A DNA stretch of 64,000 nt from Brachionus manjavacas (taxonomy: Eukaryota > Rotifera > Eurotatoria > Ploima > Brachionidae): the NCBI GenBank assembly GCA_019054805.1, contig JAHQIY010000007.1, positions 935,501 to 999,500 on the forward strand, in the 5' to 3' direction. Each line of letters opens with the position of its first letter. Positions within the stretch are counted from its first letter, which is position 1. The notes under the pieces are model-generated. The model ran no database searches. It worked only from the letters and a program-made list of their open reading frames with translations, and was not told the origin of the DNA. Shown here in pieces: positions 23,460 through 35,700 of this stretch. The translations under genes and the position numbers were made by a program.

Positions 23460-26400
23460 TGTCAAAATTAAAATTTTATTTAGTTTTGAATCTTAAAATA
23501 AAAAAAAATTAAAATATCGAATTTGAAAAAAAAATTAAGAAATAGTAAATATCAAACAATTAATTGTTTTTCATTTATAATAATCGACATCAAGAATAAT
23601 TTTAACACAAGAGTGAAAATTATGCATAAAAATTTTTGAGAAAATAATTTTACTACTAATAAAAAACTAGTGAACTCTTTCCTTATCATCAAAATGATTA
23701 TTTATGAAATAGGTGCTTTTTTATTTTTAGCATCATTGTACTTGATTTCAGTGATTTTTGGTTCAAAAATATTAATTTTAATTTTTTTTTTAATGTACAA
23801 TATTTTTTGGCTTCTAAAACTAAATAAAATTGAAAATTTATTTGGCAAAATAATGATTAAATTTTTTTAGAATTTTAGGAAATTGATTTCCAAAATAATT
23901 AAGAAAAATTTGAATACTATACGAACCTTTTTTTAATATTGTCTGAATTTTTAAAAAAATTTCATTTCAAAGTCAAAAATCTGAAACAAAGACCTAAAAA
24001 AGTCTATTTTTCACAAAAATCAATTTTAATTTATCTTTTTAAATAATTAATTTTTAGAAAATATCTGATTTTTTAATAATTACAAGGTTGTTCAAATTCT
24101 TAATTTAATGAGTCATTAAGACTTGAGTTTAAGACAGAAATAAAAAAAAAGTTTTTTTTTTTTATTTAGCATTTTTTGCAGCACCAAGAATTAAAAAAAT
24201 AAAATATTAGAAAAATTTATTTTTTATTATTTCAATTTTTTTTATTATTTTCTTAAACTCATGTCTTGATGACGCATTAAACTAAAAATTTCTAGTTTAA
24301 TGTGGCCTCAAACTCTTGACAATACTTTTAGACCATGCGTTCTTAATCAAAAATGTTATATCATAGGCGAGATTTACTTTGATGCATTATCCAAAAACGA
24401 GCCTTAGTTTGTGGTGCAGCATAATCGAACGTGAAAATACGGTATAATCCACAGAATCTGCAAAGCTTTTCCAAATTTCAATCTGCTCTTTTACTTTCAA
24501 TTCATTAAAATAAGTAAGTTGATTATATTTTACTACTTTGCTCAATAGTTAACATGTTGAATAAAGCATCAATTATTAATAATTGAATAATAAAATCAAA
24601 ATAAAAAAAAGCTTAATTCTTTACCTTTAATCGGTTTAAAACATATCAGAGAATAAAATAAGATGGCATGGTTTTATTTATTTAACCTGAAAACTAATCT
24701 TGATAGAATCTAAATTATTTGAAAAAATTGAAACATTAAAAAAACAAAAAAAAATTAATAGATGTTTATTTTTAATCAGCTAGATTTTACATTTATTAAC
24801 AAGTTTTGTTTAGCCTCAAAAATACTTTTTGGAATGATCAAGTATTGGGTCAAAATAGAATTAGAAAAACACCACTTTGATTGCCTTAACCCCAAAACAT
24901 CTAAATAAAATATTTTAATTAGTTTAGATTTAAACCCAAAAATCGAACTCAATGCAAGACTTCAAATAATTTATTAAAATTATCATATAGAATAATTCAT
25001 AGCCTAGAATCGTTCATTTTCTCTTTTAAATATAATTAAAAATTTAATTTTAAATTCAACCATCTGTTTTACCAAGAGGGTTGAGAGCAACCGAGCGTAT
25101 TTAAAACTATTCTTAAAGACGTCAAAGAGAATGATAAATTGATTTAATTTATTTTTCTTTTTCAAGACTTAATCTCTTGTTGACATTCTTAAAAATTGAG
25201 TTTAACTAACCATCTAGTGTCATTATTTGTTCAAAATAAAATAAAAACTAAGTTTTATTAGCTTGATTTTTTGAATCTCTCTTCTTTTGAGATGTTTGTA
25301 GCAAGCAAAAACAAATTTAACTTATTTTACTTAGATTAGATAATCAAATAATAGAAATAAAACAACTAGCTAAGAAAATAAAACTTCTTTAATCAAGATC
25401 TTCAATAATGAGCTCTTCATAGAGACCAAAGAATTTAATTCCTCTTTTATTTGCATTTTTATTTTCAATTTTTAAAATTCAAGTATGTTTTTGCTTCTAA
25501 ATTTTTGATGATAATTGTCGATAATGTTTTTCGAAAATGAAATTCTTATTAAAGACACTACACAATTGTTTTTTGATTAAATAATCGAATAAATCATGGC
25601 ACTCAAATACAGTAAATTTATGCAAGACAAACAAACATTTTTTCTAAATGAAAAACCATTCTATAATTATTTCGTTTTTTAAATTTTTGCCAAATATTTA
25701 AATTATTCAGGAGTTTTTGGTATGTTTTTTTATTTCGAAACTATTCTTAGAGAGTTGATGTCATTGCATTTCATTTTATTCCGATTAATCAGGCATACAT
25801 TTTTGCTTAGTTTTATACTCAAAGACAAAATTATTCCTAATTTATACATAAAATTACTAATAAATTATAGTTTTTTGTCGAAGTATTTATTTTTTAAAAG
25901 AAAGTGGTGTAAATATTTAATCAAGATCATTTAAGGGCACCTTTCTTAAGCCAAATAGTTTAAAAGCAATAATCACATTTTCCTTTAAACTCAAACTTTT
26001 TTAAAAAAATTTTTTATCAAAGTCGTTCTTACCACTTTAAAAGATTTATTTAAATTTTTTAAAAGTAATTATTTGCGTTTTCCGTTAATCAAAAGCTTTT
26101 AAGAATAAGTATGACACTCAAAATATACTTTAAATTAATTAGTTTTATAATTTTTTCTTAAGTTTTGCCGGTATCTTTACCTAAAGAAAAGTAACGACAA
26201 AATTTTTTTCAACAAATATTTTTATCAAGAAAAAAATGAACCACTGAGCACAGATATTTATATTGAATGCACCTGAATTTTTTAGATAATTTCTTGTATA
26301 GCTTGAATTGGCATTTTTTTAAATGAATTTAATTTTTTGTAAATTTCGAAGAAAGTCTATAAAAAAATTGTGTTAAACCCGAATAGCTAAAAAGATTCAT

Positions 26401-29400
26401 TGAAGCAACAGGAAGAGTAACATTAAAAAAAAATTATCAAAAAAAAACTTTAAAATTTTTGCTGTTTTTTTTTGTTGCTGTTTAAAATTTTTAATTTGAG
26501 TTGACATTATTCCGAACTAAGAAGATTGAATAATTTTGCAAAATTTAATTAACCAAAGAAAAATTTACCATAAATATATCCCATAGTAGCGGATATAAGA
26601 AACTGAGCTTTGTTTTTTAAATCTTAATTTATTTTCATGGACCTGAATAATTTAAAGATTAATAAAACAAAAAAGAGAATTAAAAATTTAATGCTAAATC
26701 GTAATTCATAATCATTCATTTTGTTTGAGGCTGCGCAAATTTTACTAAATCAGTGCAGCTGTTTTTCAATTTGCGAACAAAATTATCAAAATATTTTCAA
26801 GCCAAAATTTTGTCAAATTCAATTTTTCCTAAATTAAAAGCATTTCGAGATAAGATTAAGATTCATCAAGCATTAATAATTAGTAAATCGATTTTTTCGT
26901 AATACATTTACAGGGCTTTAAATAATTTTTCACTTTAGTGGCAAATTATTTGGTATTACGTATTTCAATTTGGAAAATTAAACTATCTAAAATCAAATTT
27001 ATGATTTTATAATATCTTTTATTCTGTAACGTAATTTTTCCTATAATTTTAAATATATAATAGTTTCTAATTACAAGTTCAAATTTAATAAAAAAATCAG
27101 ATATATAGCCTTTTGATTTTTTAATTAAAAAGAAATGATTAAAATAGAAATTTATTGACCTAGGAAATCCGAATAAGAAATCAAAAAAAAGACTAGTAAA
27201 AAATAATTTTTTAATCAAGTTTATTATTCCTAAAAGTAAGATGATCAATGTTTGTCAAAGTCCAAAGATTAAAATTTAAGTCTCATTGCATTAAAATGTT
27301 TGTTTTTGGTATTCTTTAATAAAAATTTAATTTCTAATGAATATTTAATTTAGACAATTCGACAAGCTGATTAAGACAAACAACTTTTGAGATATTTTAC
27401 CATTTGGAATAAATTAAAGTTACTTGTGTAATATAAGAAAGAGTTAATAGGAATCGAATCGGGAATTAAATTTCTCTCACCAAATGCTCGAGTTTCATTT
27501 TTCACTAAAATTGTCATCTTTTTGGTAAAATACTGAAATATGAATAAAATAGCAAGACATTTTTCCATTGATTCATGAATTTCAAAATATTATTCTAGCA
27601 GCTTTTTAATTATTTTAACAGCAGGCTCATTCAGTAATTTAATCAATTACCTAACCTTTATCTAAATGCTGGCAACAGTTAGAATATTAAGTGGCATTAG
27701 TTCAGTGAATGACATATATTTAATTTTCAGTTAAATAAAAATCTATTGGCATAATATTCAAGTTTGTTACAAAAAAAAAACTTAAGATCTAGACAGAAAC
27801 AGACTCGAATTTTCCAAATTTTCTATTACCTCAATATTTTTGCAGTTCTCTTCGAGCTTCATATGGAAAGAAAAAAATAAGCTTTAAAAACACTAATAAA
27901 ATTTGCAGTTATGTTTATCAATTTAGGCTGTTAACAAGATATTTTAGAAAATTTAACTAAGAATTAATTAAGCTCGGAGTAAGAATTTTATTTTTAGCAT
28001 CTATTTATTCAGAAGGTAAAGAAATTCTGAAGAATTCTTAATTTTTTTGCTAATATTAATTTTCTTTTTAGTATTAAACCTTCTTAAATTTAAAAAAAAT
28101 TTCAAATGCAATAAAATTTCATTGTTTGGAAAGTTGTAGTCATTTTACATAAACTAATGTCTTTTAATATCAAAACTTGATATTTCCCAGACTGATATTA
28201 ATTTATGAATATTTTTCTAGTGGGATAATCAAAAAAAAATTAGTAATTATTAGATTTTGCTACACCTAAAGTTATGGTAATGATTACACTCATGAGTAAT
28301 AAATGCAAATTTTGTAGGTAACCCAATTCCTATTCATCAACAAAAAAAACCAAACCATCAAAATAGATACTAAAAAAGATTGAAGTTTTAGCCAAATAAA
28401 AAGAAGAAATATTTCGGTCTTAATTATCAGTGTGCAAAATTGGAATTAAATTTTTACATAATATTTTCTTTGTATTAATTAAATGCTAAACTCTCCAGAT
28501 TTAATTACTGGTATAATTTTGATGTAAAACTTAAATTTTTATTACTGAAAAGTAAAAAAAAAAAGGTATAAAAAGATTGAAAACAAACGAGAATCGTACG
28601 GTTTTCATAATAAATAATTTATTATGAAAAGCAGAAAATTAAAAATGAAATATTGAGCTAGGTCGTTCAATTGTTTTAAAATACCTAAGCCAATTTGTAA
28701 ATTTTTCAATTTAATAAAATAAATAGCCCGACCGGTTTTGTTTTTCAACATTCGAGTGTGTAACAAACTGGCCTAAAAAGATAATTATTTTGAAATTTTT
28801 GTTTTATTTAGGCGACAAAATCTTTATTTAGGCAGAAATAGTATTTTAGGTTCTATTTCAGCTTAAGCTAATTCATTATTCATGCCTCTTTGTTAAGAGC
28901 AGTAACCTAAAAATTGATTTAAAAATAATAATACATGCATCTTTAGGCACAAATTTAAAAAATATATTCTATTCTCAATAATCTTATTGTCGTATCGATT
29001 TATTTACAAACAATTTCCCAAATTAAATTAAAATTAAATAAAATTTTATTTAAAATAAAATTTCAAAATGATAAGATTTTTGAGGCTCTTTTCTCCAGGC
29101 ATGCTAAAAGAAATTGATGCAATTTTGAATTTAAACATATTAGATCTTTGAAAAATCTTTAAAATAATTTTTTCTATCTAAAGTTTGTTTAAAAGTTCCA
29201 CAGAGTTTTTTGGTAAAGTAAATTTCAATTATTTTTTAATTAAACATCAAAAGGTTGATCGGAAATGAACCCTAATAAAAAATGTATTAAAGTCATCGGT
29301 ATTGTTTTTAAGTCAAATAGGTTTTCAGTCGATTAATTCTAAATTTAGACCTAAAAATTTGATTGAATTTTTAAAACTCGAATCAATCAATCATTTAGGT

Positions 29401-31465
29401 TAGAGCAATTTTTTTTAATAATACAATCATGAAGTATTTTTCATCAAATAGTAACCTATTTCATTGAGGGAATGAAATATTTATTCCCTAGGCACTTTTT
29501 TATTTCTAAAATTTGATCTATCTAAGTCTCAAATGACTTTTTTTTTTCAGTTAGGTGATTCAAATACAAAAAATGACGTTTTTGACGAAAAAATTTTAAT
29601 CATTGAATTTTTATCTGATAAGAGCTCGATTCGTCACTTCATTAAGCTTGACTTGTGATCATTTTAACTATTTTTAAAATAAAATCGCACAGCTTTATTT
29701 ATTTAAGTCATTATGATAAGTCAAGAAATGAAGCGAGTTGGACCATTTTTTATTAGTGAGCAGTAGAAGCTAATCTATCATTATTACTAGCTCTTTGGGA
29801 AACTCATTTATTAGAATTGTGGATTTTAGCTTAAGCGCTTAGCTTAGCCCTTCTGGTTAAGAATTCACCTTTTTAAGAAAACAAATTATATTTAATTTTT
29901 AAAATTTTGTTTTTTTTATTTGACCGTCCAAAACCTTAAATACAGAAAAGATAAATATTTAAGAAGATTTTTTAAACCTAATTGAATTACGTATCAGCTT
30001 AGGCTGTGTTTAATTTTGCATTTAAAAATTCATTTTCACCATTTCAAAAACTTTTGAAAACTTTTGTTTTTTATTCAAAAGTTTTGTGCGAGGAAAAAAA
30101 AATTGAAATTTTTCTTTAATTCAATTATTCAAACAAGGTTTTCTGAAGATATAAAAAAAATTCTTTCTTTTTTTTAAATTCAAAAGTATTTATTTATAAA
30201 AAAGAACTTAACGGGTTTAATTTATTTATCCGTGGACAAAAAATTTATTTGTTCAGCTACGAAAAGAGGGACTTGTAATTCTAAGTTTGAAAAAAAATTA
30301 ATTTTTTATTTTATTTTATTTTGTACAAGAAGATTTGGTAAGCATGTAAAAAAACTCTACCATCATCGAATACTTTCGAATAAAAGCGAGCATTTAAGCT
30401 CAAGAAGACCAATTTATTCGAAACAAATTGAAGATAGCTAACGAGCAACTCTTAATAGATATTGCTAATGATATTGCTAATTATTACGAAAGTGAAACTT
30501 AAAAAAATATGGTTTATTTAGCTTTGTAAATTTAAAGTTTATCTTATCACAATTTAGTCGGTCTGTATTGAATTTTATTTGCCAAGCACTTAAAAACCTA
30601 ACACTTAGAAAAAAGCTCGCTTTGAAACACAATGGTCTAGATATATAGGCATAGATAATGTTTTCTTTGTTAAAATACAGCTATTTGTATTAATTTGGGA
30701 CCATTCAGACACCTAGCGTTATTAGCTATAATTATAGGCATATAGGCTTAGGGCGTAGTTTTACAATTCAAGTTTTTTTTTTCATGTAAATTTGTAATTA
30801 TAAACTAAGAAAACATTCTACTTGAAAATATTTTCTTGGTGACTAGACTCGCACAAGTGGCCGTTTATAAAGCCATTTAGGCTAGATATTTATTTGTTAA
30901 GCTGAGATGAAAAATGAACATTCAAGACCCGGTTTCCCTGAGCAAATTAAAAGAAAAAATTTGTTCAAACGAAATGAAGAAATTTTTTGGCAAATAACAC
31001 TCTGTCTGCGCCATAGACAATTTTCACCATTATTAGCTTGATTGCAAGCATCCGTTTCGTTCAACTAGAACAAAATTCTCATTTATATTGCAAAGCATTC
31101 TCCTCTATATATCTTAAAGTTTAACCAATTTCAAAAGCAATTATTCATCTAAAATGCTTTTATTTTTGTGAGCAGATTCAAATCTACAGTGATTAATAAT
31201 AATATGTGTAAATTCTATTTAGAGTATGTGACTTCATGCTCAATAAGGAATAGCGCAATAATGGGCTCTATGTTGTGCATATGTTCCTTTGATTTATTGA
31301 TTTTAACACATAAACAAAATTTCAAATCAATCAATATCCGTCTACTTGAATTCTTATCTTGTAAAATTACTTTTTTTTTCAGATTACTAAAGCTACTTAA
31401 GAATGAATTTGTTGTAGACTTCATTTGTTTGAGCGAGAATTTTACAAGTTTTAATTAGAAAAAAA
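23460..31465. other. 8-kb gene desert upstream of the Rap2-like gene
   Basis: Uniformly AT-rich with no convincing exon. It holds one fold-back repeat (24104-24281). The last few hundred bases probably include the Rap2-like promoter and 5' UTR; a strong splice acceptor (poly-T then CAG) ends at 31382, 84 bp before the ATG, so a 5' UTR intron is likely. Confidence 0.55.
24104..24281. repeat. Fold-back repeat, 31-bp imperfect arms
   Basis: The left arm starts TTTAATGAGTCATTAAGAC (24104-24134) and pairs with 24251-24281 with about three mismatches. The loop is poly-A/T. The structure is MITE-like, but no target duplication was found. Confidence 0.5.
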
Positions 31466-32354
31466 ATGAAAGAGTATAAGGTAGTAATCTTGGGTCCTGG
31501 CGGCGTCGGAAAGTCTGCTCTTACTGTTCAATTCATCAGCGGAAAATTTGTCGAAAGATATGATCCAACTGTAGAAGTACTTGATTTTTTTTCAATAAAT
31601 TTTTTTCATTCAAACATTAAAATTTTAATTTTTCTTACAGGACTTTTACCGCAAAGAAATCGAAGTCGATGGCTATCCGGCAATTTTGGAAATATTGGAC
31701 ACAGCTGGTACTGAACAATTTGCGTCAATGCGCGATTTGTACATAAAAAATGGCCAGGGCTTCATTATTGTCTATAGTCTTACTAGTAAGCAAAGTTTCA
31801 ATGACTCCAAGTTGATCCGGGATCAAATTTTGAGGGTCAAAGGCTCTGAAAATGTTCCGATTGTATTAGCGGCAAACAAATCAGATTTAACTGGGCCTCA
31901 ACGCGAAGTTTCAACTGAGGAGGGCTTCAACTTGGCCAATGAATGGTGTGTTCCATATATAGAAACCTCAGCCAAAAATTCCACCATAGTTAATTGTCTT
32001 TTTGCCGAAATTGTAAAAGAAATGAACCTTAAATCAAACAATTTTTACGGAAACAAAAAAGCTAGTAAAAAAAGTAAAAAATTGGCGCTGCCAATATTGG
32101 ACAAATCTAACAATCAAAATGGAACTAACAAGACAAACTCATCTGACTCATCTTATTCAAATTCGTTTAATGAAACAACAAAATTTAAAAAATCGAGCTC
32201 CGGATTCATCAAATCTCGGTTATGTTTTGGCTGTTGCTGTCGCTTAACACAAGATAAATCAAAAAATTGTAACAGCAGCAATAACAACATTGTTGAGTAT
32301 AGTTTTTCCGATAAGAATTCCCGCAGGGCAGATAGCTCTTGTTCTATCTTATAA
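31466..32354 (+). CDS. Rap2-like small GTPase with extended C-terminal tail
   Basis: Ras-superfamily GTPase of the Rap branch, a membrane-bound signalling switch. Exons 31466-31576 and 31641-32354, with a 64-bp intron, give 274 residues. All G motifs are intact: GPGGVGKS (P-loop), YDPTVEDFYRK (switch I; Phe39 points to Rap2 rather than Rap1), DTAGTEQF with the Rap-typical Thr61, NKSD and ETSAK. Usual Rap2 length is ~183 residues; here about 90 more follow the G domain: a lysine-rich stretch (KKASKKSKK), a Ser/Asn-rich linker, a cysteine cluster (CFGCCC) that could be palmitoylated, and a final CSIL. CSIL is a CAAX box, and the terminal Leu favours geranylgeranylation. A likely poly(A) signal AATAAA is at 32507-32512. 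The gene converges on the EB-module gene, with stops about 350 bp apart. Confidence 0.92.
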
Positions 32355-32506
32355 AAAGTCTCATACATTTTCGAACCTGAATACTCGGACTTGGAAAAAA
32401 CAGTGACCATCAGTCGAAGATCTCTAGCTAGTCTCACACAATATCGCAGAATGATTCTGGTTAAATTATTTGCTTAGCCGGTTAATTAAGGTCAAAATTT
32501 TGTGTA

Positions 32507-32512
32507 AATAAA
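32507..32512 (+). terminator. Poly(A) signal AATAAA of the Rap2-like gene
   Basis: First canonical hexamer downstream of the stop at 32354, about 150 bp away. Confidence 0.55.
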
Positions 32513-32697
32513 ACTCCGGTTTTTTTTAATCAAGCAACAAAATTAAAAATAATTTTTATTAAAAAAATTTTTACGCTTTTTAAGAAAAATATTGAAAATC
32601 GATCTTTATTTAATATATAATTGTTTTTATAAAATTAATTTTTAATGTAATTTATAAAAAAAAAAATAAATTTTTGAAATGGATTTTTGATTCATAA

Positions 32698-32703
32698 TTT
32701 ATT
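32698..32703 (-). terminator. Poly(A) signal AATAAA of the EB-module gene
   Basis: On the minus strand AATAAA begins two bases after the TGA stop (32706-32708), implying a very short 3' UTR if used. Confidence 0.5.
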
Positions 32704-32705
32704 AC

Positions 32706-35700
32706 TCATCTGGAACAGTTGCAGATCGGCAGGCAGTCTTGATTAGAAGGCTTATAAACTTGGAATCCAGTTAAACATTTACAAGTAAGGCTATTTCGGT
32801 TGCAAAATGCGTTTTGGCCACAGAAACTCTGTCCCAAACAACTGTCACTTGAAACTTCCAAAATTTGGTTGTGAGTTTGTTCTAAAGATAAAAAAAAATT
32901 AAATTGTGCAAAATCATCATTAATTAATAAATCATGCAAAAAATTGAAATCTTAAAATTATTTAGTTTTACAATTTTAATCTTCTATTGAAGGAAATCTT
33001 AATAATTTAACTATAAACGAATTTAATTTGAATAATCCATGTTCTATAATCTTTCTTTTTCAATAATCAAAAAATATCCAAATGATAAAATGTATAAAGC
33101 ATAAAAAATTATAAAAAAAATAATCTCCAGATTTTAAAGACGAAATTTGATAGAAAATAAAAAATATCCAGAAACATAATTTACATATTACAGAAATATT
33201 TCTTTAAATTAATCTTCAATTTGATTAATTTACTTTTTTTTTGAATATCTAAAAATTTTTATTCTACACGAACAATTGATTTTGGCTGAAAGTAAGGACT
33301 AAGCTCCATTCCAAACTGCCAGGGTACAACCCAAACTATATTTTAAATAAATAAAAAAAATAATAAATTGATTTTGTCAATAAGAAACTTAATTTTATTA
33401 AAATCTTTCTTTTAAAGAATTTAGATTGATTAGTTAAAGTCTTTCAATGAAATTTCCTAATTTTTTTTTCAAAAATTTTTGGTTAAGCTATCTTATTGAT
33501 AAAATCAGTCCAAAATTAGAATTATTAAAATATTGAGACACTTTTAGATTGTCAAAATTGTATTAATAAAATTCAAGATTTACTTGCAATTTTTTTTTAA
33601 TTTTTTTCAAAAAATTTAAAATACTTAAAATTTCTCTTTTATTATCAGCTTAATGTATTTTGGCAATTTTATTAAGTTTTTAGAGCAAGAATTCACTTAA
33701 ACGTAATTAAGTACAAAAAGTTATTCTCTTTAATATTTTAATGAAAATTGCATTTTTGGTTGTTAAAATTCAAGAAATTTTCACATATTTCTTGAATTAT
33801 GTCAGGCCCCATTTTCACATCAATATGAAAATTTTCATTCACCTAATAGCCTGAATATATCAATAATTTTAATTTTTGTTTAAAAAATTAGATAGAAGAG
33901 CTGGTGAAAAAAATCAGCGAATTTCATTAAAAAGCTTTGCCAAATCATTCCAAAGTCTTTGCTTAAATTCTTATAGTTAATAATTGAAAAGAAAATTTTA
34001 AAATAAATATTGAATAGAATCAAATTAAATTAGTTCTTTTTATAAGTTCTAAGACGAACTTTTAAATTTTGGACCAACGCCACCTTCAAAACACTATACT
34101 GCGCATATGTCAGGCCCCATTTGTAGTATGCAGCAGTGATTTGGTGCCCCCACAGTGACAAAGACAGCGACCTTCTTGAGAAAGTGCAAAGAAGAGCAAC
34201 AAAACTTGTTCCAAGAATCCGTAACTTCAGCTACAGCGATCGCCTTTCCATCTTGGGTTTGCCCACTCTGAACGAACGCAGGACCAGAGGAGACATGATC
34301 CAAATGTTTAAGTTTAGAAACGGCTTAAATAGACCGGACCAGCCCAGGGTATTATAGGGCACAAGAGGCGTCTCTCCGTCCAAGCACCTACCAACTGCGC
34401 CCAACATGAAAACTTTTTCACAAATTTTGTCATCAGTGAGTGGAACAGCCTACCTGAGGCAGTAATCAGTGCCTCGATTCTTTAATGACCGCCGAGACAG
34501 CAGCGCCGTCTTCACTTCAAGTATTAAAGAGATCTAAGCAACAATTATTCTCTAAGGTCAATATAAAGCAGCTACCATAGACGGCTTCCGTAGTAAGTCG
34601 TCTCCGCAAACCTGTTTGCTGGAGCTTATTATTATTATTATAAATCATAAACTTTCGAATTTTTCTATTTTTCGGAAAACCTAAATGTAGAAAAATTTTC
34701 TTACTGCACAAACCGTTAACCAGAGTATAGCCAGAGTAACAAATGCATTTTCCTTGTTGGCATTTTGCATAAACTGGACAATCATTACTCGCACCACATC
34801 CATTATTAGGAAGAAAATCGTTTTGTAAAACTAAAAAAACTCAAATTTATACCTTTTTTATTAGTAAAAATAAATTTGTGAAAAAAATTACCACAAGAAC
34901 CTTCAGTTATAACATAACCAGACATACAAGCACATGATCCTTGTATACAAACCATGTTTTTCCCACACGAAATAGCATCATTGTCAAAACACTGTGATTT
35001 TAATTTTTTTCCATATTCTTTTTAAAAGAAAATTTTTAAGAAAATAATCTAAAAAATTTAATTAATCTATTTACCACAGTAAAATTTGTTATTTCTCGTA
35101 TCTATAGCTTCATAGTATCCAGTTTTACATTTACATACTTTAGCTGTGTTCATACAATTCGAACCCGAACAAGTAATAATACAAGAAGAATTACGATCAA
35201 CACAATCATTATCAATTGAGCAATATTCGCCAATATCTTTAATAGAAGTTGTTCTTGCCGGATAAATATCATAAAAGTATTTTATAAATTCTGTCTGCAT
35301 ATATTCTGTGCTATTAAGTATTGTTGTCAACTTTATGTCTTTTGCTGTAACTATTTCAGCAACCAAACTTTTGAATAGTGGTTCAGTTAATTTTATAGGC
35401 TGGTTTAATCCGAGCTGAAGCTGAATAAACCATCTAGCATTTGATTTCGAATACTCAAATACATCGACATGTATCATGCTATAGCTAGAAAAATCAATTG
35501 TTGCATTTGAGTATTTATAAAGAATTTGGTCATAGGAATTCTTCGTAAATGACATTATCTGATCAAGTTCGTCAGCGGGAACCAAAGTGTCCTGATAAAT
35601 AAATTGAAAAAACATTCGAGATGTTGTAATTGAAGATAAATCTTAAGGAAAAATATCAAAATTAAAAATAATTATTTGAATTTTTTCTATAGTTGTTTAC

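Noticed and set aside
30232..30441. 69-codon ORF with several Cys and Arg
   Set aside because: No family resemblance, no splice context, isolated in the gene desert.
31168..31458. 96-codon ORF just upstream of the Rap2-like gene
   Set aside because: Ends before the GTPase start, has no recognisable domain and a poly-T/CAG acceptor inside it. More likely promoter and 5' UTR sequence.
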